This document shows positions 7,680 through 13,747 of a stretch of DNA of 14,295 nucleotides, in pieces (position 1 is the stretch's first letter; every line of letters starts with the position of its first letter). The DNA is taken from NCBI GenBank assembly GCA_900540405.1, contig UQFW01000038.1, positions 1 through 14,295 of the forward strand, written 5' to 3'. The notes beneath the pieces were generated by a model that made no database searches, was not told where the DNA came from, and saw nothing but the letters and a program-made list of their open reading frames with translations. This DNA comes from Candidatus Avelusimicrobium faecicola (GTDB lineage Bacteria; Elusimicrobiota; Elusimicrobia; Elusimicrobiales; Elusimicrobiaceae). Both the position numbers and the translations under genes were made by a program.

Positions 7680-8324
7680 CTAGAACATACTTTGCGGCAC
7701 AAACACCACATCACCCGGCTGCAGGGCAATATCCAACGATTTGTTTCCCTGCTTGGTAATTTGGGTTACGTCCACATCCAAAGCCCGCTGTACGCCGTTT
7801 TCCATACGCAATACCCGTACCTTGCCCGTGGCGGCAATTTCCGTAAAACCGCCCACGGAAGTAATGGCTTCCAATACAGTTAAGGGCTTTTCCGGCGGAA
7901 TTTCTATGGCGGCCGGTTTTTTTACCTGGCCTAACACATAAACCGTTTTATTGCCGTATTCTTTAATCAGCATAGAAACTTGTGGATTTTTAAGATAGGT
8001 TTTCAACGCGGAAGAAAGGCGGTCTTCGGCTTGGGCTACCGTCAACCCCGCAACTTTAATGTTGCCCGCCAACGGAAAAGTAATCGCACCGCCGCCACTA
8101 ACACGCTGGGTGCGCTCCATATCATCTTCCATAAAAACTTTAATTTCCAGCAAATCACCGGGCTGTAGCAGGTAGGCATCCGCACGGCGAAACTGTTCAA
8201 TACCTTGGGAAATTTCCATCGTCGCGGCGGAAGGTTGTTCCGGTGTATAAGTGCGTGCCGGCGTTCCGGCACAGGCCGCCGCCAAGATAGCGGCGCTCCA
8301 TATAAAAAAATGTATTTTTTTCAT
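7680..8324 (-). CDS. Wza-like polysaccharide export lipoprotein (short OPX type)
   Basis: This 214-aa protein has a lipoprotein signal peptide with the likely lipidated Cys at residue 18 (ILAAAC). The polysaccharide export (PES) domain follows: YLLQPGDLLEIKVF near 51-64, then ITFPLAGNIKVAGLTVAQAEDRL, and NPQVSMLIKEY near 118. A single SLBB-like domain (VYVLGQVKKP, then TVLEAITSVGGFTE) ends in LQPGDVVFVPQSMF. E. coli Wza is about 380 aa with further domains and a C-terminal helix that crosses the outer membrane; this protein stops right after the first SLBB domain, so it belongs to the short class like GumB. Such proteins are known to need a separate outer-membrane beta-barrel. No clear Shine-Dalgarno precedes the ATG. 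It lies 58 bp after the polymerase gene and 8 bp before the kinase gene. Confidence 0.94.
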   Translation of the reverse strand: MKKIHFFIWSAAILAAACAGTPARTYTPEQPSAATMEISQGIEQFRRADAYLLQPGDLLEIKVFMEDDMERTQRVSGGGAITFPLAGNIKVAGLTVAQAEDRLSSALKTYLKNPQVSMLIKEYGNKTVYVLGQVKKPAAIEIPPEKPLTVLEAITSVGGFTEIAATGKVRVLRMENGVQRALDVDVTQITKQGNKSLDIALQPGDVVFVPQSMF

Positions 8325-8382
8325 TGATTATATTTTATCAAAATATATGCTATTTTTAATATTTTTATCCCTCTTTTTAGGG

Positions 8383-10020
8383 TTATTTTTGTGCCCATGT
8401 ACTCAAATAGAGGCGGGAGAGTTCTTTTTCTTTGGGATATTTTGTCAGGTAGGAAACCGCCACCCGGTTGGCTTGGGCGCGCAGGGCGACCCGTTCAGAC
8501 GGCTCTTGGGTTTGCAAACTTTGCTTTATGTACGCATTTCCTAAATACAGGGCATAACGAGGAGCCGGATAATGTTGCAATGCCTGTGCATAGATTTGCA
8601 CCTGACGCTGTGGCAAAAGACCTCGCCCGAACAAATGCAACCGCCAGGCAATTGTTTTTTGCAGAGGGACATAACAGGAGGAAAGCGCAAGCAACAGAAT
8701 GCCCCCCAAGCAAACAGGAAATAAGGAGTAGCCCTGTAAATGTTCTTTATCGTACGACGCACTGCACGCCATACCGATAATCAAAAAAAATAAAATACCT
8801 GTGGCAGGAATAAATAAATCAAAATCTACCAGACACCCCACCCCCATTACCAATAACGCAGATAATACGGAAGCAAACAAAAATTTCTTGCGGGTACGCA
8901 ATTTTTTTAGGCGGGCAAGCGCCATCACACCAAACCACAACACCCCGCCCGCCAAAGGTAAAAAGCCACCCCAGCCCAGCCCCAAAAGCAGTTCCAACCA
9001 ATCACAGTGCAGCCGTTCTACATAACTGGGAAGTTGCCATTCCATATAAGGCGTAATGGCCACAGGCAACGCGCCTACACCAATCCCCCATACGGGGCGT
9101 TCTTTAAGCAACGTCCATCCGGCACGATAAAGCATTTTTCTCGTTTCTTCCGATGTACCGCTTGCCCGGTGCGCAAAAGCATTAATTTGTTGTGTATGCG
9201 TTAAAATCCACCCTGAACATAATAAAAATACCGTGAATGTAATAAGCAACCCTTTCAAACGCGTTTTCCAGCGGTACGGAACCAAAGAAACACACAAAAA
9301 GGTATAACCAAAAATTCCCGTCAGTACAGCCAACATTCCGCCCCGGGAACGGGTAAATACCACGCCCAAAACAAGGCTGATAAACATTACCGCAAAAAAC
9401 ACTTGCCGCCAAAAAAACTGATTTTTTCTGTGTTCCGCCGCAAAGCGGGCATAGTCCAAAAATGAGGCAACTCCATACCCCAAAGAAACTACCGCACACA
9501 TAGCCAAAAATATACCGGCGTGATTGCGGTTAAAAAACGGCCCCATTCCGCCGCGAATACCCACCAGTAAGCGGATATATTCTCCGTCAGGTAAACATAA
9601 GGCACACAAGGCCACGGCCAAACCGCACAGGCCAACAGCCAAAGCAAACTGTTTTAAAGCATTGGAACAATCCGCCAACTGGGACACAACAGCCACCACA
9701 GCAGCATAAGTAATAAAAAGAGAAGCGTGTTCCCACGTAAAAAGCGGCATCAGCGATGCGGGAAACCAAGGTACTGCCGCAAGAAGCGTCGTGGGAAAAG
9801 ATGCCTGTAATGCGCAAAAGAAGATTAAAAAGCCAAGCGTTCCTAACACTATTTTTAATAAGGGTGTAGCTATAAAAATACGGCGAGAACAAAGCCAAAC
9901 CGACAAAGCTATCAACACACCCGCCTGCACAACGGAAAAAGCCCAAGGCTCTGCCCCCGCAAATGCAAAGGCAATAAAGAAAAGTAAGCCGGCTATCCAA
10001 AGTCTCAGAAACATACCCAT
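8383..10020 (-). CDS. O-antigen polymerase/ligase family membrane protein (Wzy/WaaL type)
   Basis: The 545-aa protein has about ten to twelve hydrophobic segments and a large loop between about 275 and 340, as in Wzy_C (PF04932) proteins. Recognisable motifs are GGMGPFFNRNHAGIFLAM (157-174), the TRSRGGML block (223-230), the ERPVWGIGVGALP segment (307-319), and RLHCDWLELLLGLGWGGF (336-353). The His338 region normally reads H.D.L.ll.E.G; here the conserved Glu position is Gly348. Residues about 455-545 form a soluble tail with helical, TPR-like character. The context favours polymerisation of repeat units by the Wzx/Wzy route. MGMFLRLW offers starts at 10020 and 10014; neither has a Shine-Dalgarno. 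It is the first gene of the leftward unit. Confidence 0.9.
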   Translation of the reverse strand: MGMFLRLWIAGLLFFIAFAFAGAEPWAFSVVQAGVLIALSVWLCSRRIFIATPLLKIVLGTLGFLIFFCALQASFPTTLLAAVPWFPASLMPLFTWEHASLFITYAAVVAVVSQLADCSNALKQFALAVGLCGLAVALCALCLPDGEYIRLLVGIRGGMGPFFNRNHAGIFLAMCAVVSLGYGVASFLDYARFAAEHRKNQFFWRQVFFAVMFISLVLGVVFTRSRGGMLAVLTGIFGYTFLCVSLVPYRWKTRLKGLLITFTVFLLCSGWILTHTQQINAFAHRASGTSEETRKMLYRAGWTLLKERPVWGIGVGALPVAITPYMEWQLPSYVERLHCDWLELLLGLGWGGFLPLAGGVLWFGVMALARLKKLRTRKKFLFASVLSALLVMGVGCLVDFDLFIPATGILFFLIIGMACSASYDKEHLQGYSLFPVCLGGILLLALSSCYVPLQKTIAWRLHLFGRGLLPQRQVQIYAQALQHYPAPRYALYLGNAYIKQSLQTQEPSERVALRAQANRVAVSYLTKYPKEKELSRLYLSTWAQK

Positions 10021-10039
10021 ATTTTTATTGTATAAAATT

Positions 10040-10048
10040 TGCTATAGT
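10040..10048 (+). promoter_or_regulatory. Extended -10 promoter of the tyrosine phosphatase gene
   Basis: TGCTATAGT matches TGnTATAAT in all but one hexamer base. It ends seven bases before the ATG at 10056, so transcription would start at or next to the start codon, implying a leaderless or nearly leaderless mRNA. This agrees with the absence of a Shine-Dalgarno sequence. No good -35 is seen. Confidence 0.4.
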
Positions 10049-10055
10049 AGAAACG

Positions 10056-10496
10056 ATGAAAGTCTTATTTATTTGTTATGCAAATGTGTGCCGCAGTTTT
10101 ATGGCGCAGGAATTGCTCAAAAAGGCCGTGCCGGAGGCAGACGTGTTTTCCCGCGGGTTGTATGCAGACCCGTCTTATGCGGTCCCTCCCAAAGTGTTGG
10201 CGTTTCTGGCCGAACAAGGGATAACACCCGCCCCGCATACGCCCGCCCCGTTGCAGGCGCAAGACCTGCAAACAGCCGACCTGATTTTACTGATGCAGCA
10301 ACGCCACTTAGACCAACTGGCCGACCGTTATGCCCAGCACAGCGATAAAATGTATCTGCTAAACGATTTTGCTTTCGGGCAGGAAAAAGACGTTGCAGAC
10401 CCGATTTCTCTTTCCGGCAAGGCGTTTAAAAAGTCCGCCGCGCAGCTGGCCCAGGCCGTTCAAGCGGTGGCGCAAAAATTAACCAACCGACACTAA
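10056..10496 (+). CDS. Low-molecular-weight protein tyrosine phosphatase (Wzb-like)
   Basis: This 146-aa cytoplasmic enzyme should dephosphorylate the tyrosine-rich tail of the Wzc-like kinase. The P-loop MKVLFICYANVCRSFMAQ carries the CX5R(S) signature with Cys7 as nucleophile and Arg13 binding phosphate. Residue Asp115 in VADPISLSG is the general acid of the usual DP motif. The length matches Wzb/Etp/PtpA-type enzymes (about 145-160 aa). FSRGLYAD corresponds to the usual 's.G' strand after the P-loop helix. It is transcribed away from the polymerase/export/kinase unit, with only 35 bp between start codons, so shared control is likely. ArsC-type arsenate reductase is an alternative member of the same fold, but the neighbourhood argues for the phosphatase role. 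Confidence 0.92.
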   Translation: MKVLFICYANVCRSFMAQELLKKAVPEADVFSRGLYADPSYAVPPKVLAFLAEQGITPAPHTPAPLQAQDLQTADLILLMQQRHLDQLADRYAQHSDKMYLLNDFAFGQEKDVADPISLSGKAFKKSAAQLAQAVQAVAQKLTNRH

Positions 10497-10523
10497 GCGC
10501 GTTTCCCGAACTGCCCGCCCGCA

Positions 10524-10560
10524 CAAACGGCCCGTGGCGCAAAAAGCGTGGGCCCGTTTG
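10524..10560. repeat. GC-rich hairpin between convergent genes
   Basis: CAAACGG (10524-10530) pairs with CCGTTTG (10554-10560). The stem continues as CCCGTG against CGTGGG with a one-base bulge and two G-T pairs. There is no T-run on either side, so it is not a classic terminator. It lies between the phosphatase stop and the 3' end of the leftward 118-aa ORF and may stabilise an mRNA end. Confidence 0.5.
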
Positions 10561-10569
10561 GCCGGCGTG

Positions 10570-10926
10570 TCACAGGCGTTTTAACATCTTGCCGTAATAA
10601 TTTCTTTTATAATACAGCTTAAAAGGCACCGTCAGTATTTTGGTAATTCCTCGTTGGGCCATTTGATGGCAAAAAAGCATTCCCGGGGTGATAAGCCGGC
10701 GGGATTTTGCATATTGCAATAGTTCCTTTTTGGTTTTTGGGGCCCGTTCCCGGCTGGACGTAAACACGCGCCAATTGTCCAAAAGGTTAGTGATGGCCCG
10801 CCTGAAGTATATTTTATACAACCCCCGTTTTGTGGAAGCGTACCGCCGGAAGAAGTCCTCCCAATTCACCAACTGCTCCAGCGTTATGCCGGTGGCATCG
10901 CAAACGGCGTCCTGCTGGGCGACCAT
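10570..10926 (-). CDS. Unrecognised 118-aa basic protein, possibly a 5'-truncated gene remnant
   Basis: I do not recognise this protein. It is basic and aromatic-rich (YKIYFRR, LLDNWRVFTSSRE, KLYYKRNYYGKMLKRL), with no signal peptide or membrane segment, and its composition looks protein-like. The motif-poor, Lys/Arg/Tyr-rich end resembles the tail that follows the catalytic domain of some larger enzymes such as glycosyltransferases, which suggests but does not prove a remnant. The ATG at 10924-10926 is directly preceded by an in-frame TAA and a hairpin, with no Shine-Dalgarno. A GTG at 10869 (Val20) has GGAG six bases upstream and could be the true start, giving about 99 aa. The gene is convergent with the phosphatase gene. 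If it is not real, 10497-11037 holds no other gene that I can support. Confidence 0.5.
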   Translation of the reverse strand: MVAQQDAVCDATGITLEQLVNWEDFFRRYASTKRGLYKIYFRRAITNLLDNWRVFTSSRERAPKTKKELLQYAKSRRLITPGMLFCHQMAQRGITKILTVPFKLYYKRNYYGKMLKRL

Positions 10927-10930
10927 TTAG

Positions 10931-10959
10931 AAAGCCGCTTTTAAGTAAGCGGCTTTTTT
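10931..10959 (+). terminator. Intrinsic terminator oriented rightward
   Basis: AAGCCGCTT (10932-10940), loop TTAAGT, AAGCGGCTT (10947-10955), and six T at 10954-10959 form a textbook hairpin plus U-tract on the plus strand. The nearest rightward gene ends at 10496, over 430 bp upstream. Leftward, the hairpin is followed only by TTTCTAAAT, so it could at best weakly end the gene at 11038-11253. Confidence 0.75.
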
Positions 10960-11037
10960 GTTGTCTAATTTTTCCCTCTATCATCGGTAAGGTTGGGGTG
11001 CGCGTTCAATAAAACGCGGAAACATTAAACAATCCGC

Positions 11038-11253
11038 TTATTTGCACGCTTCGCAAGGTCTTTTGGCGTTTTCCACCGCGTACGTTTTGCGCATTTCGTA
11101 TTCTTCTTTTTTACCTTTGTTCCAGTTTTGCACCGGGCGCAAATAGCCCACCACGCGGCTGTATACTTCACATTTGGAACCTTTTACGGCGTTCAATTCC
11201 TGTTTCATATCGGAAATTTTATTTTCAAGTACTTTTTTTTCTTGTGCGGTCAT
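11038..11253 (-). CDS. Stand-alone glycyl-radical domain related to the NrdD C-terminus
   Basis: This 71-aa protein has a charged helical N-terminus (residues about 1-25). It is followed by KCEVYSRVVGYLRPVQNWNKGKKEE, which matches the C-terminal block of class III anaerobic ribonucleotide reductase. In NrdD the RVxGYL glycine carries the radical needed for catalysis; here it is Gly36. Cys28 precedes it, and the end (RPCEACK) has a CxxC at residues 67-70 that could bind metal or be redox active. The large NrdD catalytic barrel is absent; full proteins have 600 or more residues. By analogy with YfiD/GrcA, a spare glycyl-radical domain for pyruvate formate-lyase, it may repair or supplement NrdD, or it may be a paralogue with another job. 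The start is supported by AGGAGA at 11263-11268. No nrdG activase gene is in the window. Confidence 0.82.
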   Translation of the reverse strand: MTAQEKKVLENKISDMKQELNAVKGSKCEVYSRVVGYLRPVQNWNKGKKEEYEMRKTYAVENAKRPCEACK

Positions 11254-11298
11254 ATACGGGGTTCTCCTAAAAATTAAATTATTAAAATCCGTACATTT

Positions 11299-11307
11299 AT
11301 TATAGCT
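11299..11307 (-). promoter_or_regulatory. Putative -10 of the glycyl-radical domain gene
   Basis: The minus strand reads AGCTATAAT, a perfect TATAAT (11299-11304) about 45 bp before the ATG. No -35 close to consensus is present at 16-18 bp. A palindrome at 11326-11340 lies exactly where a -35 or an activator would be. Confidence 0.4.
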
Positions 11308-11325
11308 TATTTTTGGCTTTAATAG

Positions 11326-11340
11326 TAATAATTCTTATTA
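11326..11340. promoter_or_regulatory. Possible operator: 15-bp palindrome TAATAATTCTTATTA
   Basis: TAATAA and TTATTA are perfect inverted repeats around TTC. Read as 7-1-7, it matches at six of seven positions between arms, a layout used by Fur/PerR-type boxes. It lies upstream of the TATAAT at 11299-11304 and overlaps the -35 region. AT-richness of the region makes chance occurrence possible. Confidence 0.3.
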
Positions 11341-11345
11341 GTGCG

Positions 11346-11367
11346 AATTTTTAGACAAAATTTTTAG
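11346..11367. repeat. Tandem pair of AATTTTTAG
   Basis: AATTTTTAG occurs at 11346-11354 and again at 11359-11367, a 13-bp period. It lies between the WYL regulator gene and the glycyl-radical domain gene. It could be a binding site with helical-turn spacing or chance in AT-rich DNA. Confidence 0.3.
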
Positions 11368-11381
11368 TTTTTCCGGGCGAT

Positions 11382-12302
11382 TTATTGTAGTTTCCGGCTG
11401 TATTGCGCTATTTTCCCGGCGATTAACGCCTTTAGTTCGGCCGGCTCCTGCACCACAATATGCGGTATCCATTCCAAAATGGTGGGTATAATTTCTTCAA
11501 ACCGCCCCACGGCGCACTCCAGCGTTAAAGGCCCCGCCGCGGCGGACTTAATTAACTTTTGTTTGGGGAAATACTCCCGCTGTTCAAAGTAGCAGGCAAC
11601 CTCGCTATCTATGCTCAATTTAACGTGGTGGGTTCTGTTTTCTTCAAACCATACGGAAGCACTGTCTTGCAAGGTTTTTTCCAGCGTCTGCGGGCGGATA
11701 AAGGTGGAATTTTGCAGTTTTGCGCCCTTTATTTTGTCTAAGCGCAATTTAAGGATGGTTTCATTTTTTCCGTAAGCCAACAAATACCAAAATCCGTTAA
11801 ACCACGCTATTTTAAGCGGAGAAATACTCCGGCCGGATAAGGGCGAATTTTCATATTGGATAATAATATGATTGCGCCCATTGATGGCTTGCTCCAACGT
11901 CTTCATCAATTTAGGGTCTTTGAACGCCTGCCCTTTGGCAATTTTAATAAAAAACGGATTTTCTTTATTTTCTTCTATTACTTTACTGCGCAATTCCCGG
12001 AAGGTATCCGCAAAATTGCTGCCCAAACTGCGTGCCATTTCACCCAGGAGCGCCAGCATGGCGGCTTCTTGGGCGCTCACGCGCATACGTTGCAAGCTGA
12101 ACCCCTCCACAAAGCAATAAAACCCTTTTTTGGTATTGGCGAACGGGAACCCCGCCTCCTCCAATATCCGCAAATCCCGCTGAATGGTACGGAGTGTCAC
12201 ATTCAAATCCCGGGCCATGGAAGAAACCGATATTTCCCCCTTATCCAACCCATTCAAAATATACATTAAACGGCTGATTTTGTTTAATGTTTCGTTTAGC
12301 AT
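11382..12302 (-). CDS. WYL-domain transcriptional regulator
   Basis: The 306-aa protein has an N-terminal winged helix-turn-helix of the DeoR/HTH_11 type at about 6-65 (RLMYILNGLDKGEIS, then MARDLNVTLRTIQRDLRILEEAGF). The WYL domain follows at about 135-200, with IIIQYENSP, KIAWFNGFWYLLAYGK (WYL at 172-174) and ILKLRLDKIKGAKL. A C-terminal WCX-like region is at about 225-305. WYL domains sense small ligands or nucleic acid and often control stress or phage-response genes; the ligand here is unknown. AAGGAG at 12307-12312 precedes the ATG. The 184-bp gap from the methyltransferase gene suggests its own promoter. Downstream, after 128 bp, is the glycyl-radical domain gene on the same strand, a possible target or partner in the same transcript. 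Confidence 0.92.
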   Translation of the reverse strand: MLNETLNKISRLMYILNGLDKGEISVSSMARDLNVTLRTIQRDLRILEEAGFPFANTKKGFYCFVEGFSLQRMRVSAQEAAMLALLGEMARSLGSNFADTFRELRSKVIEENKENPFFIKIAKGQAFKDPKLMKTLEQAINGRNHIIIQYENSPLSGRSISPLKIAWFNGFWYLLAYGKNETILKLRLDKIKGAKLQNSTFIRPQTLEKTLQDSASVWFEENRTHHVKLSIDSEVACYFEQREYFPKQKLIKSAAAGPLTLECAVGRFEEIIPTILEWIPHIVVQEPAELKALIAGKIAQYSRKLQ

Positions 12303-12365
12303 AAATCTCCTTGGCGCAAATAGTGCGCAGGGGCCGGGCCGTTTTTGCCGTTGCCCGCTCCTGAT

Positions 12366-12374
12366 ATCATAGCA
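12366..12374 (-). promoter_or_regulatory. Extended -10 promoter of the WYL regulator gene
   Basis: The minus strand reads TGCTATGAT, a TGn-extended -10 with five of six hexamer matches, 64 bp before the start codon. It lies inside the inverted repeat GATAT-CATAGC-ATATC (12363-12378), which could be an operator for self-regulation. No -35 match was found. Confidence 0.35.
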
Positions 12375-12434
12375 TATCGGCGCGACAACAGCCGGTCGTG
12401 TTTTTTTTATTAAAATATATTTTTATAAGGGAGG

Positions 12435-12483
12435 CCGGGCGGCAGGTCGGCGGATAAATACCGCGTTTTGCCGCACCGCCCGG
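12435..12483. repeat. GC-rich inverted repeat after the rRNA methyltransferase gene
   Basis: CCGGGCGG (12435-12442) is complementary to CCGCCCGG (12476-12483). A smaller GCGG/CCGC pair sits inside. The structure begins just beyond the methyltransferase stop codon, so it may form the 3' end of that mRNA. The T-run is on the plus-strand side only, so leftward termination is uncertain. Confidence 0.5.
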
Positions 12484-12486
12484 TTT

Positions 12487-13734
12487 TTATAAACTGCGGA
12501 TAGCCCACGGTTTAGGATAGAGATTATTGGCGCGCTCGCCCAGGTTTTTCATAAAGCCGAGCGGCTGGTTTTGATAAGTGACCAACACAAACCCGCGCGG
12601 CACATTCGCGCCCAATACCAGGCTTTCCCGGTGCAAATACCGCCGGGCTAAATCCAACGGGAGTTCCACCCGCGGGAAGTCCGTTTCCCGGGTAGCCAGC
12701 GAAAGCGCCTGCCCGATAGAAGGGATGACATCTTTGCCTTTTATTTCCGGCCGGGGGAGTCCGTCGGACAATAAATGAATAAACGGATATTTTTTGATTT
12801 GTTCCCGCAACGCACCCGGCAGGGCGGCCCCGGCGGCGCCGTCACTCTTTTTGCGCAGGGCCGCCATAAACAGCCCCTCGCTTTGCGTAATACCGGGGAT
12901 AAAACGGTAAACAGGTTCTTGCCACCCGCTTAACAAACTGCCGGTAATCTGCCATTCCGGTCGGACGGGCACCGGCACTATTTCCGCCCCTAAATTTTCC
13001 ATTATCCAACGGACGTTTTCTTCGTTTTCGTGCGTGTTGAATGTGCAAGTGCTGTAAATCAGCAATCCGCCCGGGCGCAAACACGGCCAAATATCCTGCA
13101 AAATTTGCCGTTGGCGTTCCCGGCAAAAATGCACATTTTGCACGCTCCACTCTTTTATGGCGCCTTCGTCACGCCGGAAAAGCCCCTCGCCCGAGCAGGG
13201 CACGTCCGCCAAAATAACATCAAAAACCAAATTTGTTTTGGCGAAATCTTTGGGCGGGTTATGGGTGACCAGTACATCCGGGTGGCCTTGTTTGAGCATA
13301 TTTTCCAACAGGATATTGGCGCGGCGGCGGTCAATCTCGTTGCTGACTAATACGGAGCCTTCCGGCAGTGCCGCCCGCAACAGGGTGGATTTCCCACCGG
13401 GGGCGGCGCACAAATCAAGCGCGCGTACCGGGCCCGCCACCAAGGCGCGTACCACCGTATCTAAAAATAAGGAGCCCGCCTCTTGCACATAATACACCCC
13501 GGCATGGAAAAGCGGGTCCAGCGTAAAGCGGGGGCGCTCGGCCAGCCAAAACCCCTGTTGGCACCACGGCACCGGCTTAGCCTGCGGGAAAAGCGTTTCC
13601 CCCGTACATTTCCACGGGTTGAAACGCACGCTGACGGCCGCTTCCTGCGTGAGTGCCTGTTCAAATTTAGCCCAACGCTCCGCCCCCAACAGGGCGGAAG
13701 TATATGCTATAAATTCTTGCGGTAATGGGAGCAT
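12487..13734 (-). CDS. RsmF/YebU-like 16S rRNA m5C methyltransferase (NOL1/NOP2/Sun family)
   Basis: The 415-aa enzyme methylates a cytosine in rRNA with S-adenosylmethionine. Motif I is DLCAAPGGKST (107-117); motif IV ADVPCSGEGLFRR holds Cys180, and motif VI IYSTCTFNTHENEENV holds Cys230, the paired cysteines of the family. An N-terminal RNA-binding part is at 1-100. The C-terminal part has the block YLHRESLVLGANVPRGFVLV and FMKNLGERANNLYPKPWAIRS, typical of the RsmF/YebU C-terminal PUA-like module, which favours RsmF over RsmB. AAGGA nine bases before the ATG supports the start. It follows uvrA by 13 bp, so the two are probably co-transcribed. The precise target cytosine is inferred from family, not seen. 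Confidence 0.94.
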   Translation of the reverse strand: MLPLPQEFIAYTSALLGAERWAKFEQALTQEAAVSVRFNPWKCTGETLFPQAKPVPWCQQGFWLAERPRFTLDPLFHAGVYYVQEAGSLFLDTVVRALVAGPVRALDLCAAPGGKSTLLRAALPEGSVLVSNEIDRRRANILLENMLKQGHPDVLVTHNPPKDFAKTNLVFDVILADVPCSGEGLFRRDEGAIKEWSVQNVHFCRERQRQILQDIWPCLRPGGLLIYSTCTFNTHENEENVRWIMENLGAEIVPVPVRPEWQITGSLLSGWQEPVYRFIPGITQSEGLFMAALRKKSDGAAGAALPGALREQIKKYPFIHLLSDGLPRPEIKGKDVIPSIGQALSLATRETDFPRVELPLDLARRYLHRESLVLGANVPRGFVLVTYQNQPLGFMKNLGERANNLYPKPWAIRSL

Positions 13735-13747
13735 GATAAAAAATCCT

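Noticed and set aside
10688..10930. 80-aa plus-strand ORF ending at the orphan terminator
   Set aside because: Tempting because it would explain the terminator, but it lacks a ribosome-binding site and reads as a mirror of the more protein-like minus-strand ORF. I keep only a low-level doubt.
11001..11018. CGCGTT-CAATAA-AACGCG hairpin downstream of the glycyl-radical gene
   Set aside because: The stem is only 6 bp and has no U-tract on the relevant strand, so I do not call it a terminator.
13030..13350. 106-aa plus-strand ORF and overlapping plus-strand ORFs
   Set aside because: Antisense to the methyltransferase catalytic motifs; shadow frames of a GC-rich gene.
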